Part shown: piece after piece, positions 28,401-40,400 of the stretch
How positions within the stretch are numbered: the first letter of the stretch is position 1
How the letters are laid out: each line of letters starts with the position of its first letter
Source of the DNA: Apoderus coryli
Taxonomy: Eukaryota; Arthropoda; Insecta; Coleoptera; Attelabidae
Assembly (NCBI GenBank): GCA_911728435.2
Contig: OU452203.1
Coordinates: 16,885,651 to 16,949,650, forward strand
DNA length: 64,000 bases
Direction: 5' to 3'
Program-made: the position numbers and the translations under genes
Notes under the pieces: model-generated
The model's database searches: none
What the model was told of the DNA's origin: nothing
The model's input: only the letters and a program-made list of their open reading frames with translations

Positions 28401-31400
28401 TTGTGACGCCTTTTTGTTTTGACTTTTGTTACACCTAAATGTTTTTAATAAATCACGGGTAACATTTTATGTGTTGTTCCTGTTAAACAAAAAATATTTC
28501 GCTAAAAATAGGTTCAAAATAAGAATTTATTTTAAGCACATTCGATATTTTTAAATTATAAAAAATCCTGCAATTTATAAGTGCGCTTCTGTGTGTATTC
28601 TACCAACTCTGGATTAATGAGGACGAGCTGAAACATTTTCTTTTATTATGTTATTCCATTCATCTAAATATATAAATTATTGTGTTTGATTGATTCATGA
28701 GCCTGGATGTCATGGTGTAGTTGCATTACTTTTGTTAGCATCCTCAGGAGAGAATTATAGTAAATGAGGATGCTAACAGCGTTAGCACAACGAGCTTCGA
28801 GATTTAAAAAAAAACTGTTTGATGAAGTGGTTAAAGTGTCTTTCAATATTTTACTACGCCAAAGGTTCCAGTCATCGATTATACCTAGATCAAAGTTAAG
28901 ACAAAATTTTCAGATAGTAATGAGACAGATGAAGTTTTGTCGGAAAAATTGAAAGTGTAATGATACAGGAAACTTGGAAAAAGTACTACGGAAATTAATT
29001 AATCTTTAGAGAATTTTAGAATTCTCTAGTTTGTCCTTTGCCCAAGATTAGTAATCCTTGTTCTGTTACTGATCTACGACCAATTAGTCTTTTGCCGGTT
29101 CTGTCAAAAATAATGGAAATCGTGGTATGTAAGCAACTATATAATTGCATTGCGTCAAATAATATCCTTCCAACGCATCAGTCTGGATTTAGAAAGGCTC
29201 ATGGCACTACTTCATCCATACTTAATCTTACAGATAATATTGTGAGAGCTTTAGATAGAAAATTATCCGTGGTTTCAGTCGGATTGGACTACTCAAAGGC
29301 ATTTGATTTTATGAGCCACGATTTACTTATTGCCAAACTAGGATTTTAGGGCTTTGATGATGCATCACTTTCATTTTTTCGGTCTTACTTAACGAATCGT
29401 ACTCAGCAGGTGTCAGTTAATAATGTCATTTCTCCTCCGGGAGCGGTTATTTCGGGAGTTCCACAGGGCTCTGTCCTGAGTCCTGTTTTATTTTTAATTT
29501 ATACTTCGGATATTTCATCCTGTGTGGCTTTTTCTCATTTGCAGTTTTATGCCGATGATACCCACCTTTTGCACTTTCTTGACAAGTGAACATCTATGAG
29601 GCTTTAGCTATCAAGATCTTGATAGCATTTACATATATTCTGTATCTCACAACTTAAAAATAAATCCGGATGAGACCTTGGTTATGATTTTTGGTTCCAA
29701 AAATCATAGAATCGATGTAGAAAAAATCTTGCAATTAATAATAAACAACTATCCTTTGTAAATCAGGCAAAATATCTTGCTCTCGTTTTCGATGTGAATT
29801 TGAGATTTAGGAATCACTGTAAGAACCTGCTTCAAAAAAGTTATATGTGTATGAAAGTTTTATATGCAAATAGGAACATTTTAAATTATAAAATTAGGAA
29901 AACAGTCTGTGAAACCCTTATTATGCCATTATTTTACTAGTTCCTGAATCTGCAACAAAATCAACTGGTTTCTGGGGATATACAAGTTTTGAATTGGGCT
30001 GCAAAACTGAAGCAGATAATCTTCTGAGTCGACATCAGTGTCGGGTTCCATAAGAATCATGTCTTGTGAGATATTGGTTTCGAAAATAAAGATGCTTAGG
30101 CTCCTTGGTTTAAGGAACAAAATGATGAAATGTTTTAATTGAAGCACAGTAATATAGTGCGGCTTGGATAAAGTCATCAATTATTTCCAGTCGGAAATAA
30201 AGCTGGTCCTATGTTTTTCTAATTTAGATCAACATTCCAAATAGAAATAGAAAACTAATTTGAATAACAGTATTCAGCCAAAGAATATTCAAAGATGACA
30301 CTTTTTTGAAAACATAACAATTTTTTAAGGTCAACGACTTATTTTTCTAGAGTTTAATCGCTGTAATATATTATTAGCCAGCAATATTAACACGTAGAAT
30401 AATTCGGTTAACGAGACAGTAGTTGACATTGCAAAAATGAAACATGAGGTAGGTACTTAGTGTTTTTGACTATGACGTGTTAAATCCAGATAAAAATAGT
30501 TGATGGCTGCACATTCAGTAAAGGATTTTAGTTTGAAATAGATACCTAACTGCTCTGGAAAAATAGGCCAATGACACGTGAAAACTCTACTGATATCATA
30601 CAGTGAAGTCTAAAAGTTACGTACGAGTATATATTTGATTAACCCTGAAGGACCAATTTTTAAATATTTGCTGAAGTTCATACCTGATTCTATTTTTCAA
30701 ATTCCCTCACTGTATAGAGATTTGTTTATGCAAAAATAAATAAAATGATAATTTATTTAAAACGCACTCTCATTTTCAAAGAAAGAGCATCTTTCGTAAA
30801 TAATTAATTTTTATCACCTGCTGTGTTTATACAAATTCGAAAAGTATAAAAGAAAAAAATTAAAAATAAAACTCTGTAAAATAATGTAATCATAATAGTA
30901 ATCAATATTTTAATTAAAGCTATTAATAAAAATCTAACGTTATGAGGTAAGCAATCTGCTTCAGAAAATAAACATACAATTTCTGGGATGACTATATTTT
31001 TTATTCGTAAAACAAAAGATAATATTCATTATGAAAACAAACTAGAGAGGTTAGATTAACTGTGGGACATAGAGATATTTTCTTAATTCAGAAAATGAAA
31101 TTTATACAGGAAATTGTTTAAAACTGAATCACAAAAATCACGGTTTACGAAAATATTAGGATGTAATAAATTGGTTAAGATTATTTTTTTAATTTATGCC
31201 TAGATTTATAGGGTCATTAGCACAAATAAAAAAACAATCTATTTGAACAGAAAGGCTGCATTTGTGACTAATCCAAAAAAAAAAAATCAAGGTAGCCCTC
31301 TCTTCCCATTTATGCCTATATATGTTGCGCATAGGATTACATGAGTTAGATATACAAATGACAAATATTAGAGGTCCCTTAATTCCATTTAATAACTTCA

Positions 31401-34400
31401 CCAGTATTCCTGTACCGCGATCTCATTGCTCTCGATTTGTAAGTGCTATGAAATCCATCCCAGGTCAAATATCCCACACAAGTTTAGTTGTGGCTTTAGA
31501 ATTCTTTAGAGTCCTTATACCCGCCTGGCTCTCTGAGAATATATTGATTGCTTACTTGTGTAGGCCATTAATCTAATTAGTTTTGCACACAGAAAACTCA
31601 TAACCACTTCCATCAGGAATACAGGTACACTACAGATTTCTGCAACACCCTACTTTCGATTTTCCACTCATCTTTAAGCCAGGTGATCCCCCACAGTGTT
31701 TGTGTGCAATCTCTCCTTGAACTTTATTTCAAATTCACATTTCTTTTGACATGTAGTTTGGACCAAAAATTATATAATTCTCTAATATATTTGTATATTC
31801 AACTTAAGACGGTGTAGCCCCTAACACCTGCTAACTTCGAACTCGAAAGCAATACAAACAATATACACAACCCTGCAAAATTGTCACCCTGTGGGTTTAT
31901 TTAGGAGCGTGTATAACATGTACTTATAATAAAAACTTTGCCTTCAATCACTATGGAATGATAACAAGCCGGCTAACGAAACAGAATCTGGAAATGGTCT
32001 TGTTAGTCATCTCAGGGGACTTCAAAATGGTTATATCCGTCTTTATCTCACTTTTTTTGGGCGTTCACAATACAGGAGAAGGAACAGAGATATTTTTATA
32101 AGTAAGTAAACTTTAAAATTCTACATTGACAGACATTGTAGGGAATTATGAATAATTCCCTTGACATTTTGTTGTTGGACCAACAACTACAAAGTCGGAA
32201 TAACATTTAGGATCAGAGTCTTTGTCAACTGGGATTTTTGCGTCGAGTTTTCCCATCTTATTTGCCATCGTTCTAGGGTTCGCGCTCTTTCTAGTGTATG
32301 GTTCCTGCCTTCTTCTTGAGTGTACCATCTGTTTTTTCCTCTACCATTAGGTCCACCGGTGGTATTCCTGTAATCGCATACAGTGTCTCAGCAGAAATTG
32401 TGCGGTAGCCGCTGGAAACCCTAAGAAGAGATTGCCTTTGACATCTTTCGGCTACATTCCGTAAGTTACTATTGACATCATTACTCCATGGAGTGTTCTC
32501 ATCTTGATCCATTCAGGTCCTCCCAGATTGGATAGGATTCTGCTTAATGCCATGGTTCTTTTCCCAGCCTTTTTTACTGCCTCCAATATATGAAGACCGA
32601 AACTCAAATCTTTATCGAAAGTTATTCCCATATATTTGATTGTTCTTTTAGGTAGGAGTTCAAAGGATTCAAAACTGAACGACACTTCTTGTCTCTGTCT
32701 TGGTTCTGCTAGAATTATTGCCTCGGTTTTTTCTTTAGCTAATGCAAGTGCATTTAGTGTCTTCCAGTCCTTCAGGGAAACCTCGACTTTGTACACCAGG
32801 TCAATTTTGCAGTCTGTCTTCTTCTAGCTTATATTGCATTGCCATCAGCGCGTCTATAAATGAAGTTCATGTTGGTCATCTCGGCATTTGTATAGTGATT
32901 TATGGTAAGGCCCTTGAACAAATTTGTCAGATTCAAATTGATTGGCGCAGTCAAATAACATCAACCTTACCGATGTTTAATCGAAGTATTCGGAAAACAT
33001 ATTCTTTGGATGTTGAAAAAATGTTTTAAATTTTCATCTCGTAAACGAAGCAACATATAAAAAAATACAAGAGAAAAAAAAGTTGTAGTTTGAGTTGATT
33101 TATCTTAAGACACTATGTATACTAAATTACAGTCAGTGGGGTACGTTTTTTGTGAGTAATATCTATTAAGTTGCCCCTCTAACGCCACTGGACTTAATAA
33201 TTCTGATTTAGTTAAGGCCATATAAGCTCCCTATTTCGATCAACAACGCAGCCAAATTTCAAACAAATCGGTGAGGAGATATCTTAGTTAATTAAAAAAA
33301 CCGTTATTTACAAAAAAAACTTGAACACCTTATACCTTGGAAACAATGCTTTTCCTCAAATATTGCCGTGTCTTTTTGAAACACCCTGTATAAATGAATA
33401 TTCTTATGTTAAAAATATTAAATCCTATTTCCATGCATTTTCAATTAGACTTAAACTGTCTATTTAGTCCAAAAAAGATGTGTTTTAATCGGTACTATAA
33501 ATATAATCGTTTTTAATCCAAACGGCGACGCATTGGGAAGGCGAGAGCGTCTCGACCAACACTATACTTTTTGGCATCCGCTGAATATATTAAAACCACT
33601 TTTCCACATCGTTTTTATCGGCACAAGTTAACAAACCGTGCACCTGAAACAATAATGAATTTATAAACTTTTCCTCTCAAATGTATTTCGGCACTAAACT
33701 TAAAAATCACCTTATATTTTATTTAAATCATAAACCAGATAATCGTTGAACTCATAATAATTGAACTTTAGACTTCACGACATATACTGTGTTAAATAGA
33801 ACTTCATTTAAATAGAGCCAAAATGTTCTCATTTTTTTTTTGTTACGGGAAATTCTCTGAAACGTAAATGTTTAATTGTTTTACACTGCAAATGTTTCTA
33901 TTGTTTTGTGTTTTGAATAATTGTTTTGTTGTGGTGAAAAGGTAGAATTTAAAATATGAGCTACGGCGCGCAAACCATTGTATCAGTGTTTTAAAAGTGT
34001 CTGCTATAATATTAAAGTTCTGCAAAAGACTCTTGTCAATTATATGTTGCGATCAAATTAAAACAATTACTCTGAACTTCAGAAACATCTAAAATGGTCT
34101 ACTTAAACATCTTAGATAAGTGAAGTGGTAGTTTAAGAGAAGCTCCGATAAATATTTAAAATTGAATAAATAAAAATTTTTAAAAATTAAACTGATAATG
34201 AAAGACACAATGAACAAAAAATCAACACAAAAACTAAAACAATCTCAGAGCATTGATATACCAAATACCAAAAGCAGTAATAGTGAAGATGATCATCACA
34301 ACAATAAAGGAAAGAAACAAGACATGTTGACAAAAGCAAAAAACAAGCTCTTAAATTTAAGCGAAGCATTAAAACATAGAACACCAAGTGACACTACTAA

Positions 34401-37400
34401 TCTCAATGAAAATAAACGAACATTAACAAGATCAATGACACAATGTACTTTAGATTATTTCTTTAAAAATAATAATCATCATTATAAGAAAAATCCTGAA
34501 ACTATAAATAACAATAATACAAATGACAATTACAATAATAAATCCTATTTAATGCAAAAACAGTTGTCCATTAGTTCGTATCCAATACAAATTAAAGTAT
34601 CATCGTCTGAAGAAAATGCTTGTAATCTTGAGACAAATAATAACACTTTAACTAGACAACGTCCTGCAACTGTGTGTGTGGATAAACCAAGTGAGGTCCT
34701 AAATATGAGACAGGAAGCTTTAGCATTAGAACGACCAAGAAAAAAGCTTTGCTTTATGGAACCGGAAGTCAATTCATTTAATAAAGTAACAAAGCAGAAG
34801 AAAGGTTTATCGTCACCACTATCTTCAAATTTAAAAAATAGTAAAAATGTTAGTGTTAGTAATTGCAATATTTTGCATAAAACTCCAAGTTTTGAAGATG
34901 AAATTCTAGAGGTTAGTAAGAACAATATATTTTATTTTGCGTCAAAAATTTTAGAGGATTTTCTGTTTTACATATTTAAGATTAAGATAAAAATTAGCAG
35001 AAGAAAGGTTTATCGTCACCACTATCATCAAATTTAAAAAATAGTAAAAATGTTAGTGTTAGTAATTGCAATATTTTGCATAAAACTCCAAGTTTTGAAG
35101 ATGAAATTCTAGAGGTTAGTAAGAACAATAGATTTTATTTTGCATCAAAAATTTTAGAGGATTTTGTGTTTTACATATATAAGATTAAGAAAAAAATTGT
35201 CTAATCCACTGCGACCTAATGGTCTGTTGTGTCTTGAGTTTCTTGAACTGTGTCTCCAGTTACATTTCTCCATCAAGTTCTAGAGCTTTTATAACACCAG
35301 TAGCTTGGCTGATTTGATTTCAAGGACAACAACATCCTCCATCTTGCACGATTTCATGCTCCAAGTGTTCCTTGCCTTGGTTTTGATTGCTGCGTATTAT
35401 GTTACTAGATGATCAGGTTTTCTTGCTCCTTCTTACAGAACTTGCCTTCGTCGCTCTCTTCTAGGCCTAATCTTGGAATATATTTCATAAGGCGTCAATG
35501 TCATGTAAGAAATCCTGTAAGAATACGTAGCCCGTTCTTACTGAGATCCAAACAGATTTTGCATCTTTCATAATTGAAGTTTCCAAGGAATTACTTGAAG
35601 TGTATCAGTCCAGGAAGATTTTGCCAGAGTTTTGCGCTGTCTGTTTTCCTCCTTAATTCCGAACTTCTTCTTGCAGTGTGTTTCCCTAAGCCGCAGAACG
35701 TTTCAGGTCCTACAAAAAAGGTTGACACTCCTCCACTTTTTTGTTAACTTATTGGCTTCTTATTAAATATATCATTCGATATTTTTACTTCTTAGAATTA
35801 GTGATGAAACTCTTCTTCTGTGGGCTTTTCTGTGATAGGTTCCTATTTTTCTTGATCAAAAATTCACGTTGCGAAACAAATAAACACAGACAATGAAGAA
35901 TGAGGCGACAGGTTGTTCTTTCACAACCTGAGCCATCTTTAGGTCTTATTCTTTTACAGAATTGATCATAATTTGATTTTCTGGAATGCGGTGAATATTG
36001 GAAAGACATGATAAGATTGCTTCTAACATTCGGATTAGCGCGAATGGTCAGATAATGATAATTATCTGAATGATGATAATTATTTGAAAAGCGCGAAATC
36101 CGCGAGAAATCTGGGTATTATTTTGGATGTAAATTTGCGATTCAAATATTCAGAGAGGATACGTAGCGCTTAAATCTTTATATATAAGAAATATATGTTG
36201 TCTCCAATATATGCCGAACTTTTACATTTGTTTAACATATTATCTATAATAACAATGTTGCTCTTGACTCGGTTATAGACTTGGCAAACGCATTGTGATT
36301 TTGTCTACTTTTATGTGTACTATTGTGATGTGATTTTTTTTTTCGTGCAGAAATTTAGTTTAATAACTCTAGCAAAATATGTGTTGTATTAATCGGTCTT
36401 TTTAAAATTGTATTTCTAAATCCTTTTGTAGCTTATTTATACTACAATAAATTATTATTATTACTCTTTGCTCATTAAATTTTTTAGCTGTTAGTAAAGA
36501 TGCCTGGATTAACGATTAGTTTCAGGATCATAAGTGTAAAACGAAAATGTTCTTACTCCAAGAAATCTGGCTTATTTTTGGTGGCGTTCGAAGTTTCAAT
36601 CATTCTCTTCTTTTTGTTTAATGGTGAGAATTTTAGGCATTCTTTTCGGGCACACTTTTTGAATGTATAAATTGTTATGCGTTACGTATTTTCTGGCAAT
36701 CCTGACAATTTCAGCAATATTTCACCGATTGCAAGATCGAACGAGATTACTGATTCTCTGTTTTTATCACTTTTTGAAATTCAAGGAATAAAAAATGAAT
36801 TTCAAAATTATTTCTAAAATTTATAAGAAATTTCATAACAATTGGTTTTCCTATTTTTACTGATTTAATAATTTATCCAACAACAAAATCCGAATACAGC
36901 TAAATTAAATGACACAAAATTTATTACATTATCTTTGTACTTATATTGTATAGGATGGTTTAAACTTTAAAAGGCTTATTTAGCTTACCTTTAACTTAAA
37001 AATAATTCTACTTCAGCTTTTGTAATCTAAAAGCAAATTTTTGTCTCCACCGGGTGGGATATTATCGTTGAAATAAATTTAGGAGCAAAGTTTTCCTGAT
37101 TTTTTCCTAAAGAAATCTTTTTCCTACAGAATCAATTTTGTTAATTTGCAACGAAAGCGTTAAGTTAAATTAAATTACAAAAGTTTTATAGAGTTGTATA
37201 GCGTATTAAAGACAGTTTCACTGAGAGAAGATTCAAACAATGGAAATGTATGTAAATTATTACAAACTTTTTGATGAAACAGAATGGTAAGATACTATTT
37301 TCAGAATTCCATATTTCCGCATAGGTACTCAAGAACTTTCAAATCTTATAAATATCTATAAACATAAAGTTTAGGTGGTTAATTATCATATCAACGATAG

Positions 37401-40400
37401 GTTTATTTCTGAACTTCAAATTACTAATTATAGTTAAAGTTAATTCTATTAATATTTAAGAATTTGTGTTATTGTTTCAGAGTCAAGCCATGCGAATAGT
37501 ACGGACTGTAGGTCAAGCTTTCGAAGTGTGCCATAAATTAGCGATAAATTCCCCAGACCATGAAAGCTTAGGAGATCACGAGGACCAGGATACAGTTACT
37601 CAAGACCTTCTCAGTGATCGCCTTAGCGACATAACTAGTGATAAACCTAAGAAAGGTAGGTACAGATTTTTGTGGTAAGCGCATGTATATGATATTTTAA
37701 AGTTTTCGTCACAGTGGTGTGCAGAAAACAATTTACCACTAAACATCAATAAATGTGAATGCCTAACAGTGTCGTACAGAAGTCGGAGTCCGCCTAATTT
37801 CGATTATCGGATCACTAATACATCCGGATCAGGAGTAAACTCGAGTATACTTCAGTTGTGTGGTCTCCTATATATCAAGTTCATATCTCTAAACTTGTGG
37901 CTTCTAAAACATCTTTGTTTTAGAATGTAGGGTATGAAGATCGGAAGGTCCCGAATTGGTTCTAAATATCTTCAAATCATCAGCAAACAAGAGTTATGAC
38001 TCGTAGATAGCAAATATTAATGGAGCAAGGTTGCTTCCCTAAGGACACCACTGAATTTTGCGAGCAAAAGCTTAAATTATCATAAATTCTCACAAAGATG
38101 AACAAAACCGAGTTTATAATAAGTATTATGCTATAAAAATCTACTGCCCTATATTATTTAGTAGTATTTTAGTATAAATAAATGATGACAAAACCAATTT
38201 TCCGTTAAAGTGGTTTTACATTTCAAAGTTTGCCTCAATTTCAATTTTAATTACTTTGCAGAACAGGTCATTAGGGAACATGAAATAAGCCAGCAAACAT
38301 TAAACTAGAACATGATTCTGCTAGTTGTTATTTTGATATGTCAGACAGCAACATTTCTTACTGTATTCTATCCGTAGAATTTAATAATAATTATAATTGC
38401 ATGTCTATAATATACAGTGCTTGGATTTTATTTTAAAGCTGGCACTCATCATCTAAAGGAAACAACATGGTTTTCAGCAAAAATACAACGATTTTACTTT
38501 TGAGGGGAAACCTCAAAACCACTGTTAGTTGAATTTTATGGTCCATTCCCAGCCACCCCTAATTTATAATTTTAAATGTCACCCCTTATCCCGTGACATA
38601 TCCACAGTAGTGTGCTTCTGTTTGTCCTTATTTTTCCCTTTTAAAGTTCTATAGAAGAAAACAACTCATACTTATTAAGTACATAAAGTATTTAGACAAT
38701 AATAACATAAACCGTAATATCCTCGTACTTGGATTTTATATTAAAGCTGGTACTGAGAGTAACTCATCATCTAAAGGTTTTCAGCAAAAATACAAAGATT
38801 TTGCGCACTTTGCGACTAGTCTAGAATTCTAGAAATATAGTTAAGGGCAGACAAATTAAAACTGTTTTGGTTCTTGGAACATACTGAAAAAATAATTATG
38901 GCCCTAAAGCTTCAAAGTTTAAGCTTTAAAGTATGAGTTATTAAAAACTCATGGTCGTTACTACATTTGAGGGAATGAAAAGCTGCAAACTCGCATTTCT
39001 TTTAAAGGAACAAAAATTAATTAAATGAAAGTCATGTAAAATATTCACTTCCATACGCCTAATATATTAATCTGGAATTTCATTGCTTCTTTTGTACAAC
39101 ATACTATAATTATTCGCAAGGAATTCCATAAATGTTCGCTGTCAAATTTACGATTTCAACTAAAACTTTTAAGTGAACAAAAAGTAGGTGAAATGCATTT
39201 GCAAACATAAATTGTTGTGCAAGTAAGAAGTGTTTTATGATATTACCGAAAGAATTATATCAACATTCAGTTGCCTGAATAATACCTAACTACACCTACA
39301 ACTTGTAGAAATAATGCGAAGAATTTTTGATGAAATTTATGATACTTAGATATCATTGTAATTTATATTTTGCGGAAATTTTGATAGGTACTACCTAAGT
39401 CTATGTACCGTGTGTCTCAAATAAAGTGAATTATATGGAAATTTTCGAAACTGTAACAAATAATTTTTGAGCATTTTTATGTTTTATGAGAAACAAACAT
39501 TATAAACGATAAATGTTCAAATAATCTGCTACTATAATTAATTTTTGGAAAGACAGAAGGTAATCAACCTAGCCTGTTCTTTGTTTAGAATTTTTGAAAA
39601 TCTATTCCATCAGATCACACTTTAATAGGAAACTGAGGATCTTTTCTAGATTTTCTGTAGTAATATGCAAGCAGTGGAGTATCTAGCAGCGTTCCGGGAA
39701 CACAGACCCTGGCTTTGCAGGGGCCCGGCGCTCACTAATGTCATAATAAGTATTTAAAAAACGAAGCGGTTAGCAAGAGACCGTTCCGAGCAAGGCTATG
39801 ATGGCGCTGAGGACATGAGTGGTATCTATCAAGGTCTTCAAGCGAAAATATCAAGTATTACACCTTATGCACTGCACAGCACATAATCTGAATTTAGTCC
39901 TTAACGACTATACCAAAAATTTTACAGAAGTAAGAAACTTACAGCTTACGGCTTACTTGAAAGTGTTTATGTATTTGTTGCAATAAAAATACCAACGTCA
40001 CCTCCACAAACTGTTTATTATTTAAAAGTGGAACATGTTTCGGGATATCTCAGATCCCATCATCAGCCACCACAAAGCTGCAAAAACATCAAACATGCAA
40101 ACATGAAAATGACAAAACAAGCAAGTCAAAAATTCACCAAAACAGATGTCAAAACTAACTATAGGTCGATGTTAAAAAGAAAAATAGTAATATAAAACAG
40201 TCACAATGTAACATACAAATAAAAACAATATTTCATTTGGAAACATGCTACAAAACAAAAAACACCTATCACATAATACGTTAAATGTTGAATTGTTGGT
40301 GAAATAATGAATCAAAATCGTATCTTCAATTTGTTTATGTATTTTTTGGCCACAGAACAACGAAAAAAATCACTGTAAAAAATTTGACTCCTATACTCGT

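Noticed and set aside
29929..30180. 83-codon minus-strand frame next to the LINE RT
   Set aside because: No recognisable motif. It starts where the RT reading on the plus strand ends, but I see no evidence that it is a gene.
34545..34925. 126-codon minus-strand frame
   Set aside because: It is antisense to the candidate alternative exon, whose plus-strand start, stop and donor arrangement is better.
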